Shown piece after piece: positions 22,795-33,946 of a stretch of DNA of 64,000 nucleotides (the first letter of the stretch is position 1; each line of letters opens with the position of its first letter). The stretch lies in the NCBI GenBank assembly GCA_001792895.1, contig MARA01000034.1, forward strand, positions 1 through 64,000. Direction: 5' to 3'. This DNA is from Lentinus brumalis (Eukaryota > Basidiomycota > Agaricomycetes > Polyporales > Polyporaceae). Position numbers and translations under genes: made by a program. The notes beneath the pieces were generated by a model. The model was not told where the DNA came from. It ran no database searches and worked only from the letters and a program-made list of their open reading frames with translations.

Positions 22795-23680
22795 ATGTAT
22801 GCCATGCACAAGGCCGCCGCTGTGGAACTGCACTTCTTGGCGTATCGAGTGGCCGAAGCTCTCCGACACTACCCTGAGGGCGCGGATGACCGGATGCAGA
22901 CACGATGGGAGAATGGCCTGGCACGAGAGATGGTACGTATTGGTCTCAGCTTTGGCGGTGTCCAACGATCTCCAGCTGTGAGCACACTTTGCAGTGGTCT
23001 GTTTTTGGCACCATGGGCATAGCAGCAGCCTACTTTCTCGGCCGCATACACGAGGACAATGCCGACGACATCCCAGACGCCTTCTATCATATTCTGCCAA
23101 AGATCCAATGGGATGGCATGAAAATCGGGATAGATCTCGCCACGGTGGACAAGGACGCCTTCATCTCGGCGCTGGACGCCCGGCATGACTTCAGCGCTCG
23201 GGAGTTTGTTGGGAATGAGTGGTGGACATGGCCGTCTCTTGGCGGAGACAATCATGACTTGCCGTCATGGTGGAGGTCTCCCGCGCGTTTCGTCGTGAGT
23301 GATTTGCTATGATATACTCCCTTGTTTGTTACGCTAAGCCACGACATGAAGCGACGCCCCATGATGGTCTTTGGTTCTGACGCCGTCCCAGGATTCACAC
23401 AAGCCGAGCAGATCGACAGCATCTGCCGCGCTCGTATCGCTGCTACCGATGAGGAACTTAAGCGGGAGAGCAGTCATAGACAGAGTGCATTTGAAGTGCT
23501 TACAGGCGGTGCGCAAGACCTCTCAAGTTTTACGCGTGTTTCGACCGGCGACGTAGATCAACTGCATCCTATCCGTGAGTGCCTTCAGTACGACTCTTCT
23601 ACGTGGCGCACGCTGATTGCTTACTCTTAGTGGAGAACGTAGCACCACCCGAACGGAGAGGTCTGTCCGGTTTGCGGTAA
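22795..23680 (+). CDS. KDZ-element accessory protein F (E1 copy)
   Basis: Four exons (22795-22932, 22995-23294, 23352-23574, 23631-23680) encode about 236 residues. The start is the ATG shared in position with the E2 copy (MYAMHKAAA / MSALHKAAA). Conserved blocks are VELHFLAYRVAEAL, PDAFYHILPKIQWDGMKI, EWWTWPSL, SWWRSPARFV and RRPMMVFGSDAVPGFTQAEQI. In the last exon the E2-like sequence (RTERSVRFA) continues in the next frame and stays open to 23,841. A one-base loss in the CACCACCC run near 23,645-23,650 may therefore have shortened this copy; F is 332 residues in E2 and 315 in E0. The family is unknown to me. Retention next to three transposases of different age suggests an essential partner. 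Confidence 0.68.
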
Positions 23681-23841
23681 CCCCGGGCAAACAGCGCCGT
23701 GGGCGTTCGGGCGAGGCGTCGGCGGTTGGTCAGGCGAGGCATCATCGGGCGAGGCATCGGGCGGTCGGTCGGGCAGCGGAGCGGGCAAACCTTCGGGCTC
23801 GGGGGGTGAACCGGAGCAATACATTTGAACACATTTTGTGA

Positions 23842-26352
23842 TTCACACGGTGTAACATGGCAGCCTGCAGTCTCGAACATGGGGCACATTGACACTGCTT
23901 ACTTGAGATGAGCGGTGTGAAGTGTCATGTACGCACACCCAAAACAGAGTCAGTATATGTAGGCCTTCACCATTGGCTCACGTAAGTCCCAGACTTTAAT
24001 TTATGTAATAATCCGCAACAATGACTGTGCCAGAACATTCAAAGTGACAAGCTGAAGCTTGGTCGTGACCTTGACAGGTACTTCTGCTATTTACATACAA
24101 TTGTGCGCTGAACAGTGGGGCATTCTATCCATACAGCCGTTGGCTGAACGGTACTGAAATGTATGCAGTGCAATGAAAGGAACGAGGCCGCCATGTCTTC
24201 ACATTCATGATGTGAACGGACCCCCGATGTTCTCTGCTTGCTGCCCTGAACGGGACCCCAACATGGCCACGTTGGTCAGCCGTACGGAGGGGTGTATGAA
24301 TGTAGAGTGATGGACCGAACGGGGCCCGTGATGTGATTGTGATGCTTGGATGAACATAAAGATGTATATGTGTAGATTATCGGTATGAACGGGGATCTCC
24401 AAGCCTATGGTGTCATGGACCGGATGGAACCACTGTGAGTACAAACAAGCTGGGAAGGTAACAGAACACAGCCAGACCGAGAATGCATGTTATTGTGGCC
24501 TGAACGGTGGTGATATATACACAGGCTCATGAACTGAACATGGTTCTTTTGTGCATGCTTAGATGAACTGAACAAGGCAGCACTGTTCTCACATATATGA
24601 CACGAACGGACAGTCACATATGCGCATCCCAGTGGCCTGAACAGTACAACCGCAACCTGTCACCCTTAGCTGACAGCAATTCTGCACACTGACAACATCT
24701 GGGTACATATTCAATGCAAATAGGAACAACCAAAGTATAGACCACTCTTGGTAGGAATTGATGACAAATATGTACAGATATGTGAGATGAACATGGGCTG
24801 CATGGCACTAGATATATGGACTGAACGGTTGGCAATTCAGCATGTGCATGGTGGGGTGAACAGTGCGCATACCCACTGTCACTGCAGTGCACTGAACGGT
24901 GTTGCATTAATAAGATCACTGTGGTGGCCTGTTCAATCAAATACCCGTCATGTCAATATCTGTCTGGGGCACTTTAAATGGAGCTTCAGTCAGCATTGCT
25001 TTATCATTACTTACCTTCTGCCATGGATTGCATGGTCTATGCAGGTTGGTTGGCAGGTGAATTTGTACTTAGCCTCACCTCAGCGAGCTGAACAGAGCGG
25101 TAATATGGCACACTGACATGGTGTGATCATTGTGCTGCATGGGTCTGCAATGGCGATGGGAACGGGCAAGTGCTGTTTACATATAACTGGGTTGAACACT
25201 GAACAGTTGTTTTCAGCCTGATGCAGGGAACGAAGCTCAGTACGTGGACAGCATTGTGCAGTGAACGGGCACACAGTGCAGGTCACATATGTGCAATGTT
25301 CGGCGGACATGAGATGGTCAGAAGGGTGGGCTGAACAGCACACAGCAGCCATTAGGGGATCAAGCTGATACCACATGCCCGGTGAAGCAAGATCACACGC
25401 CCTGGCTGGGAGGCTGCACAAAACAAGCTGAGCATATCATGCCCACAGAGTTGCAAAAAAGGGCCAATAATAAACAAAGGGCCCAACAAAGGGTCTGTTC
25501 ATGGTTTCCACACTTTGCAGTTAGAGTGAACCAGGGGTTACCCTGTATCCCTCTCTCTCAAAGATGCGGTCTGTGAGGGGCCTAGTATGAGCAGGTGTGC
25601 TTCATACACTTCCATGTTCTTCTCACTGTGACAAAGTGAACAGAGCTCATTACGTCAGCAGCATCATGCAGTGAACCGTGTACCATATACTCATATATGT
25701 GGTACGTCTGGCCAGCATTAATTCGTGAGAATAGTGGCCTGAACAGTGCCATGTGGCCATTGGGAGACCCAACAAAGCTGACTCTTCAGGCAAGATCACA
25801 TGTCCCTTGGTCTCCTGAGGGCTCACCCAGCCTATGCCAGGCACATGCACCCAAGCTTCAACTAGTACATGCCATAGCTAGGGGGCACTATAGCTGATAG
25901 ATACACTGCCATAGCTAGGAGGCACTATAGCTGCTAGATATACTGCCATTCCAGCGGCAACTCATAGCCTGCCAGGCATATAGAATGATGGCTGGCAAGC
26001 AACAAGTTAGACTCATCAGTGTATAATGAGTCCTGTCTGAGCTAAGCAGCTTGGTTGTAGCTGGAGTCCTGCATAGGGCTATAGGGGTGCAGAAAGGCTT
26101 CTGTGAGGCCTGACGTTCATTGATAAGTGGAGCACTTGAGATGAGTAGACAATGGTGTTGTTGCTAGCATGGATATCGAGCAGCATCTTCAATATGATTC
26201 TGATGGTGCGTTCAAGCCACTAACATGATATGTGCCGTAGCACTGATCGAACCACATGATTGAGAATGTCAAGGTGCTATGTTCCTGCCTCCTTACTAGG
26301 GTGATTGGGCGGCTTGATCAGGTCTGATTCCCCCACATTCGAAGGGATTTGT
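23842..26352. repeat. E1 right subterminal region with spaced GAACGG motifs
   Basis: No gene is seen. From about 24,050 to 25,760 the words TGAACGG, TGAACAG and CGAACGG occur on the plus strand again and again, roughly every 30-70 bp (for example near 24,108, 24,144, 24,219, 24,246, 24,320, 24,506, 24,821). The sequence between them is not repeated. The same core is present in the 55-bp satellite at the other end. This is the pattern expected of multiple transposase-binding sites. The mirror region in E2 is at 29,554-32,400. Confidence 0.7.
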
Positions 26353-26398
26353 CAGGCTGTATGGGATACTAATGTGAGGTAATCTACTGAGTGCACTG
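26353..26398 (-). repeat. E1 right terminal inverted repeat
   Basis: Read inward from 26,398 this end is CAGTGCACTCAGTAGATT, then TACCTCACATTAGT and CCCATACAGCCTGACAAATC. It aligns with the left end of E1, and closely with the corresponding end of E2 at 29,508. Confidence 0.85.
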
Positions 26399-26405
26399 CG
26401 CCTCT
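26399..26405. repeat. Target-site duplication of E1, right copy (CGCCTCT)
   Basis: This is the second copy of the seven bases at 7,768-7,774. The F-box-like start codon follows at 26,417, so the insertion lies in the immediate 5' region of that gene. Confidence 0.85.
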
Positions 26406-26416
26406 TCCCTCACGAC

Positions 26417-28139
26417 ATGACTGACGCCCTTCCGTGTGCGGTTGAAGCCGAGCCACGACTCCCAATCGAGGTCTGCGAGCACGTCATTGAAGCCGTGTAC
26501 GACGACTGGTACGACGTCGTCCCAAAGTCTTTGGCTACCCTCTCTAGATGTGCGCTCGTCTGTCGTGCATGGTGCCCACGCTCCCAGAGGGTTCTCTTCG
26601 AACACGTCCTCCTTCGAGACAAGGACACCCTCTATCGCTTCGCAGAGCTCCTCGACGCATCGCCCGAGCTTGGAAGTTATGTGCATATACTCGAATTGCG
26701 AGGACGCCTCCATGTGGCGTACAGTCCTGCTGTACTGTTTCTTGCGGCTCTGCGGGGGAGGCTCACCAACCTGGTTGAACTATACATCAACAACTTTGGT
26801 GATGTCGAGAAGGCTGCAAACCCACTACCTGAGGGGGAGAAGGAGCTCCCGTTCCTACCCATCCATCGCTATTTCCTGTCTCTGTTGACGTCCATCAAGC
26901 ATATCCGCATACTAGACATTGGGAGCGTGAGGTTCCCGTCGTTCGGGGACTTCGCCCGTTTCCTCAGTATGCTCCCCACCCTCAAAGTGCTGCACTGTTA
27001 CAGGGTGGACTGGGCTGTCCTCGGCCTGGAGCCAGTCTGTATGGCGAAGCGCAGCTCCCATGACTCTCGGATGAGGTTCCTGCCGAACCTCGAGTTCCTC
27101 ACGGTATGTCTCCAGATTGATCAAGGCACAGGCTGATATTTACTCGTAAGGAAAGTGCATAGACATGAACGAGCAGGGCAGGCAGAGATTGCTGTCTGCG
27201 CTTGGTCCCTCGCTCAACATGCTGTGGATCAAGTTCCCTAACAATCCCCCTGCTGTGCGCAAAGAGCATCCTCGTGAGTCATACAGATTGTTCAACCAGA
27301 CATACATCTCACTATTCGTTCTCGTGAACAGGTGTCGAACAGGAAGACCCCTCACTTGCTTTAGATCTACGCTTGTACCCCTGCTTGGATCGTCTCGTTT
27401 GTCGCATCGCACCGTTTCCGCGGCCAGATCAAACCCTTGAGTCTCTCCGGGACACGCTCGTCTCATGGATGGCCTCAAGCGATGATGTACTTGGCGACAT
27501 ATCACCATCCCAGTGATACCTTCACCTTGGACCGGCGTGGAGACGTGGATTCAAACGGGAAGAATATGTTGAGCTCCTCCGTACCATCGGCCCCGTCGTA
27601 GAGGCAGCGCTATGCAGGAAGGATACTGCCCAGGGCGACCTTCAGGACCAGACCAGTGGGGACACCGACGACCGCCCTGGAACATATCTGTGCAGGGCAC
27701 GCCTTGTTGTGCAGGATTTGGGGGACAGGCTCGAGTGGGAGGGTTGGTGGAGGCAAGCTGTTGCAGAATGCTTTCCGACGCTCTCGAGGTTGGAAGAGGC
27801 TCTCCGTGCATCCAACTCATGCCGGTGAGTAGGGCTGTTATCTGTGAGGGCTCTGTTGGACAATGTGGTATTGTACGAAGCTGACTATTCGCAATAACCA
27901 CAGTGAACGCAACTAAATGGCACGATGACGACCTAACTCCGCAGGACTACGCCGACCGCTTGCAAGCCATGGCAGACCTCGCGGAAGCACGCCGCCGCCG
28001 CCAATCAACGCGGATTGTCGTGAAGAAATTGCTCGCCACTCGAGGGGTATTGATGCACGTAAGACAGAGGCGCAAGCACTATAAGGTAGGGATTATAGTT
28101 CATAACGAGCGACATCGACTGATTCGCTTGCGTAGCTGA
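26417..28139 (+). pseudogene. F-box-like/leucine-rich gene, copy 1 (probably disrupted)
   Basis: Exon 1 (26,417 to about 27,102) starts MTDALP and has the polypore F-box-like pattern LPIEVCEHVIEAVYDDWY…TLSRCALVCRAW. Leucine-rich beta/alpha repeats follow. Later exons (about 27,150-27,830 and 27,903-28,139) match copy 2, including LLSALGPSL, FKREEYVELLR.IGPVVEAALC and DYADRLQAMADLAEARRRR. In the third block an in-frame TGA at 27,514-27,516 stands where copy 2 has an arginine-leucine stretch, so full-length protein is unlikely unless an unusual intron removes it. F-box proteins recruit substrates to SCF ubiquitin ligases. E1 lies 18 bp upstream of the ATG and has replaced its native upstream region. 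Confidence 0.65.
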
Positions 28140-29507
28140 CTTGCCTCAGACGTACACGAACCAGGAGGTCTTCATCTCTCCGGGGACGCACGCAGAACGT
28201 GATCAAGACCCACATCTACTCCGTCTCGACGTTCAACGTTCTCTAATTATGTCTCTCCTCTGGTTGTGTTCCGCTGACTCTGTTCCTACCATCCCCATTT
28301 CTTGCGTTGTCTCGCCTCCTGTTCGCGGTTCGCCCCGAGGTTATTTGCTCATCTCTAGCCTCATCCCGCAATGCGCTGCTCCAACCAACGGCGGTACTAT
28401 GTTCATTCCTTACTAGATGCCGGTGTCAGCCCGCCGTCTCCCCCACATGTACTACTTATATCACCCCGACCAACTCGCGACCTATCTGAAATCTCCACAT
28501 AGCCCCCGTAGGCTCGCGCACCGCCAGGAAATCGTCGGCGAAACAGTCACGTAACTCATTTTGTCCCGAGGTTGCTCATCGGTAACATCGCCGCACGTCA
28601 CAAAATGTGTCGCGACTCTCGCAGCGTCGACCTCCGTCGCCCTCCGATGCCTGACGGACGGGCCCTTCACATTCTGGACATCCCTCCCTCTCCACTCATC
28701 GGCCTTTGCTGCTGAACGTTGAAGTTCGTCTCACCCAAACTCGCATTGCGAAGACCAGAGTATACCACAATCATGCCGTACATGCTGTAGACATCTTCAT
28801 TGCGTCGAGCTACGTACTCAGACCATATCGAACAGAGTCGTCTTACTGCCATGTCGGTATACCGACACCACCTGTGCCTCTGCACCTCTCGCCAGCCCTG
28901 CGCCGCCCGCAGCTACAATCGACCCTGAGTCCCTCCCCACTCGCCTCACGACCAGGACAAAACTGCAGCTCCGAAGGCAGGCTCCGCCTCGCCAGACCGG
29001 AACCTCCGCGCAGACATGTGGTGCGATCACTATGTATCCGACACGTCCTGCATGCGTACACCCGTACCGAGGGCGTGGAGCGCTCGACGATACACTGAAG
29101 TCCAGATGAAGGCTGCGGCAGGCGTCCCGCGTCGAGGTTCGCTGTGAATGTTCTCCGAAGGGGGCAGCGGCGGGCCCTGGAGCGGAAACGCGATGTCGTA
29201 GAACAGGAGACTACGTCATCCGTGTGTACCAGCGCAAGCATAATCCGCGCCGTTGCCAAATATCGTCTCCGTATCACACCCAGTGCAGCACGACGAAACC
29301 AGGGCGGCCGCTCGTCGGACGGGCAGATGTTGAGGTCGCAGTTCGAGTTCAAGTGCGAGTCGTGGACCCAGCAGCGAGCTACATACGTGGTTTGGCACGC
29401 AGAAGCCCGAGGCAGACTACAACAGCCGTTCAAGTGGCAGCTGTCAATGCCGCAAGCCAATGGTATGTCGAGAGCCCGCTCCTGCTGCTCTCTTGGCTGA
29501 CGGAGCC
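28140..29507. other. Spacer between F-box-like copy 1 and E2
   Basis: I recognise no gene. Short frames (for example 28,843-29,460 minus) have no conserved motif. The stretch is host sequence that continued directly into 49,457 before E2 inserted. Confidence 0.4.
29501..29507. repeat. Target-site duplication of E2, left copy (CGGAGCC)
   Basis: CGGAGCC precedes the E2 terminus at 29,508 and recurs at 49,450-49,456 directly after the other terminus. The match is perfect over seven bases and ends on both sides, the same length as for E1. Confidence 0.88.
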
Positions 29508-29553
29508 CAACCCACTCAGTATACTACCTCACATTAGTATCCCATACAGCCTG
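29508..29553 (+). repeat. E2 terminal inverted repeat, F-side end
   Basis: Starts CAACCCACTCAGTATAC, then TACCTCACATTAGTATCC and CATACAGCCTGACAAATCC, nearly the same as the inward sequence of the E1 right end. Confidence 0.85.
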
Positions 29554-32500
29554 ACAAATCCTCATGAATGTATTGCAAACAGACATGATCAAGCCACCCA
29601 ACCGCCCCAGTAACGCAGGAGGAACATAGCGTCCTATATGCACAGTCCTGTGGCATGATCAGCCGACCATCAGTTCTCATGTATATGCCTTGAACGCACC
29701 CCCAGAGCCATGGTGAAGATGCTGCCATACATTGATGCCCAAAGCTATACTGTTACTTCGTCATCATGAATATTGTTATCCCTAGCATGCTATAGAGGTA
29801 AGCCATCCCTGTCGTTGTCAACAGGGGTGGAACTGTAATACTTTAGCCTAGGCTAGGCCTCCTGCTGGCCGACCAAAGCTAAGTGTTTCTCCACGGTGAA
29901 TCTCGCTTGTAGCTAGTCTGTCAGATGCCTGGTTTACCTGCTCGGTCATCCCTGCAGCTGCACTGGGGCCTGTGGTCAACCGGCACCTGTAGCTGGTATC
30001 AGAGTACTTACATTGCCTGGAGCCAATGACTAGGCCCCTCTGCCAGCCACCACCTGTATGCTTGAGCCTGCCAGGTTATGTGTCCTAGAGCATGCTTAAT
30101 ATGGGACAAGCCTTGGTCTATAGCCAACCACACAGGTAGTATTCTGTTACTATCAATGTATTCTGTTACTATCAATGGGGCAATGTGCAAGGTGGCCCAT
30201 AGCCATTGTTTCTCCCAAATTGATGCCTGTATTATTAATGCATTTCAGTAATGATCTTGTATATCTGATGGTTTGTTCAACCAGTGTATCCATACTCCAT
30301 ACTGTTCCCCGCTCCCACTAGTATGGTGCAGCATTGGGGCACCGTTCACAGTGCATCCATGGTTGCTTCATATCAGCGTTCAGAGCACCAATCTACAGAC
30401 TGCGGTGGATGTGAACGATGCAGTAGACTGGGATGTTCATGTTCTTGATCAGAGCACATATGTGCTCGCAATTAGCCCTTGTTCAATCTACACTCATGAG
30501 TAACCCATCCTGGACATCCGTTCGGTTCTTCTAAGACCCATGACTGGTAGTCCTTGAATTGGCGGAATAGCATTGCACGGTGCATCTGAAGTCCTATAAC
30601 ATATAATCTGAATGACATTCAAGGCTGTAGAAAGTCCAGCCAGCGGTGTGCCTTGAGTATGGGTCTGAGCTAAACAAATTGCCGGCCTATATTTGTTATT
30701 GCTACCTGTACTCATTATAAATTAAGCCTGCACGGACCACTACTGTAGCGCATTTAGGTGGCCTGAACGAGCTGCTACTGTGTCAGGTCTGCGGTGACCT
30801 GAACGAGCCACATACCAAGGTACATTTGCACCTCTTGATTGCCCCACTGACATGCACATATGACCACTATATTTGAGACATAGGTATGTGTCCATGCCCA
30901 TGGTCATGTCGCCTGAAACCAAATGTACTGCAGATGTTCCTGCCGTATATATGAGTATCTGTTATAGGTCCAATTGGGTCACACACTTGAGGCAACTACA
31001 GTGCTGTTCTGCTTTGTGGAATGACACTGCCAGTTAATCTGTAATCTCTGTGTAGATGTCAATCCCATGGTACCACCATGCGTATCCCGCTGAGGCCACA
31101 CTGTTCGAGTCATGAATGTGACCATTGAGGCCGCACCGTTCATGTCAACAATGTGGTCACTCAGGCTACCTCGTTCAAACTATTTATGTGGTCAATGGCT
31201 TGCTCCGTTCAAGTCATCTATGGGGGCATTGAGTATACACCGTTCATATCATTTATGTGGCCACTCAAACCACATCGTTCAAGTCAATTATGTGGCCAAT
31301 GAGCCTGCTCCGTTCCAGTCACTGATATGGCAATTGAGTCTTCACTGTTCAAGCCATCTATACATGCATTGAGCTTGAACTGTTCAGGCCATTTATGTGG
31401 CCAATGAGGCTGCACTGTTCAGGTTGTTTATGTATCCACTGAGCCCGCACCATTCAAGCCATTTATGCATACTAGTGGCACCTGCTACTTCATGGGTGCT
31501 TCGTCGGAAACTCACTCATGGGGACCAGGCTAGGTAGGTCCAGGTCATTGTTCATTTTCTTGTGCTATAAGTGAGGCTGCACCGTTTGGGCCATTTATGT
31601 GGCCACCACACATGCACCGTTCAAGTCATGTATGTGACCACTGAGGCCGCATTGTTCAAGTCATTTATGTGCCCACTGAGCTGGCACCGTTCAGATCATT
31701 GATGTGCCCCTCAGGCCGAGCCGTACGAGTCATGTATGTGGGCATTGAGGCTGCACCGTTCATGTCAACAATGTAGTCACTCAGGCTACATTGTTCAAAT
31801 CATTTATGTGGCCATTGATGCTGCTCTGTTCAAGTCATTTACGTGGCCATTGGCGCTGCTCTGTTCAGGCCATTTAGGCATACTAGGGGCATTTGCTACT
31901 CTATGGGCACCTCTTTGAAAACTCTCACATGGGGACCTGGCTAGATCACTCCAAGTCATTCTTCATTTTATTCGTGCTATATTCGAGCATGCACCGTTCG
32001 GGTCATTTATGCGGTCACTGAGCGTGCATCGTTCAGATTGTTTATGCGGTCATTGTGCTTGCATCGTTCGAGTCATTTATAAAGTCATTGAGCTTGCACC
32101 ATTCAAGCCATTTATGTGGCCACTGAGGCTGCACTGTTCAGGTTGTTTATGTGTCCTATGTGCGTACGGAGCTCAGACTGTTCGAGTCACCTACATGGCC
32201 ATTGAGCATGCACCGTTCGAGCCATCTATGTGCGTATGGAGCTCACACTGTTCCAGTCACCTACGTGGACATTGAGCCTGCACCGTTCAAGGCAATTATG
32301 CGGGCACACCATGTCCTCCTACGTTGCTGCTGTGTACATGGGAAGCATTGAGCTGACATGTTCCATATACTGCATATGTATGGACCCTCTTTGTATTGTA
32401 ACCCTATTGTTCCCCCTTTCAGTATAGTCAACATCACACATAAGTCAATTGTAAAAGCAAGATTTAATCAGGGAAGACCACAACTAGATATGCAAACTCA

Positions 32501-32579
32501 ATGTCTGCTAAGCATACTTGGCGAGTAGGCTGCAAGTGAATCGAGAAATTCCATACTGCAACTGATATCGAAGTGCCCC
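29554..32579. repeat. E2 subterminal region with spaced CCGTTC (GAACGG) motifs
   Basis: No gene is seen. From about 31,090 to 32,350 the unit CCGTTCAAGTCATTTATGTGG and close variants recur every 30-40 bp (for example near 31,127, 31,206, 31,238, 31,617, 31,996). The reverse complement carries GAACGG, the same core as in E1. Here the units are longer and more regular than in E1. Between 29,600 and 30,700 nothing repetitive stands out. Confidence 0.75.
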
Positions 32580-33758
32580 TCAACCCTTGTGGTTCACTTT
32601 GCGCCTACGGCGAGTACTGGACCTCGCTGAGGTCGAAGATCCACCCGACCCCGACCGCGCATCCACTTGGCCACCTGCCCGCGCGCCTGCATGACCGCGC
32701 AGCCGCGGACCTGCCCGAGCGACTGCCCGACTGCCCGACTGCCCGACCGAGTCTACGCCCGGATCTTCGCCCGGATCGTCGCCTGGACCTTCGCCCGGAT
32801 CCTCGCCCAGATCGTCGCCCGGACGTTCGCCCGGATCTTCGCCCGAGTCTCTGCCCGAGTCGCCGCCCAAGCCTCCTACGCCCTGCGGTTCAGCAAAGCG
32901 CACACTCTTCTCTGTCCGGATTTCTGCGGCGCTGTCCGCTGTGTGTGCAAGTGATTAGTGTGCAACACGAGGGAGATGTGTACTGAACCGGTCTCACTGG
33001 TAGGAGCAGGGCCGGGGGTCGGTTGATCGTTTTGAAGCGTCCCAGCGCCGGCAAAACTGGAAAGATCGCGCGCACCGCCCGTAAGCGTTTCATATGCGGA
33101 CTGCCTGTGGATCTTCTCCCGCTGGATCTCCAGATCGGTCGCTGCAAGTCGGGCTCGGCAGATGGCGTCGATCTCTTCAGCTTCTGTATACCCCGGGATG
33201 GCGTCGCAACCGAAGACGGCCATGGGTCGTCGCTTGAGCCCCTTGTTAAGCGTGCGGGTCAAGACGGCAGAAACACGGTAAGTTACTCACCACGAACCGT
33301 GTGGGCGATCTCCACCAAGATGGCCAGTCGTGATTGCCTCCGACAAGAGACGGCCACGTCCACCACTCGAACCCACCAAACTGACCGTCAGTGAAATCAT
33401 GCCGGGGATCCAGGGCCTTGATAATGGCGTCCTTGTCGAGTTTCGAGATATCTATGCTGATCTTCATCCCATCCCATAGTATGTTCGGCAGGATGAAGTG
33501 GAAAGCGTCAGGGCATTCTCCGCTAGGTCCTTCTGCAACATGTCCAAGGGAATACGCCTGCGAGGTGCAGTCTTAGCTCAGGAACGTCAATGTCGCTTTC
33601 AACACTTAGAAGAAACGTACCATTTCCCGTGCGAGCCCGTGCTCCCATCGCATCTGCGTCAACTCGTCCGGGTTCTCCGGGTAGTGTTGCAGAGCCTGCG
33701 CGACCCGGTAGGCATAGAAGTGTAGCTCGATCGCAGCAGCTTTGTGCAGGGCGGACAT
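32580..33758 (-). CDS. KDZ-element accessory protein F (E2 copy)
   Basis: Four minus-strand exons (33621-33758, 33291-33557, 32998-33232, 32580-32938) join in frame to about 332 residues. Exon 1 has exactly the length of the E1 copy (138 bp). The blocks MSALHKAAAIELHFYAYRVAQAL, PDAFHFILPNILWDGMKI, EWWTWPSL, SWWRSPTRFV and RRPMAVFGCDAIPGYTEAEEI match E1. After RTEKSVRFAEPQG the tail becomes an acidic repeat of the form GEDPG/GDDPG, encoded by copies of TCGCCCGGA, and ends in a basic Arg/Lys stretch. The repeat shows how the scattered TCGGGCGG-type word has expanded inside a coding exon. The family is unknown to me; intact. Confidence 0.7.
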
Positions 33759-33946
33759 TTCGGCAAGAGGATAGCATGAGTATGTGGCAAGTAGTGGCTG
33801 AGGACAGCGCACGTAGGTGATAAGTAGCGGCGAGCGCTTCAGCCCGCGTGGCTGCATATCAGATCGGCCGAATAGCGCCCCGGGGGCGCCAGGTTCCTTC
33901 TGCCCGAAACAAATTGAGAAGTGTAATGTTCAGAATCAAATCGTAT

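Larger units (their letters stand above)
7775..26398 (+). mobile_element. E1: complete KDZ transposon with six cargo genes, including a TET/JBP dioxygenase
   Basis: This is an 18.6 kb DNA transposon. The left terminus starts CACATAGCTCAGTAGATG and the right terminus, read inward, starts CAGTGCACTCAGTAGATT. Both continue into a shared TTAGT..CCCATAC, giving an imperfect terminal inverted repeat of about 45 bp. A perfect 7-bp target duplication flanks it. From left to right it holds a 55-bp satellite, genes A(-), B(+), C(-), D(+), E(+) and F(+), and a GAACGG-rich subterminal region of about 2.5 kb. The transposase frame is intact, so E1 may be autonomous. It lies immediately upstream of F-box-like copy 1. 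E2 at 29,508-49,449 is its inverted paralogue. Confidence 0.88.

Noticed and set aside
26417..28139. F-box-like copy 1 as cargo of E1
   Set aside because: The 7-bp target duplication and terminus place the E1 boundary at 26,398, before the gene.
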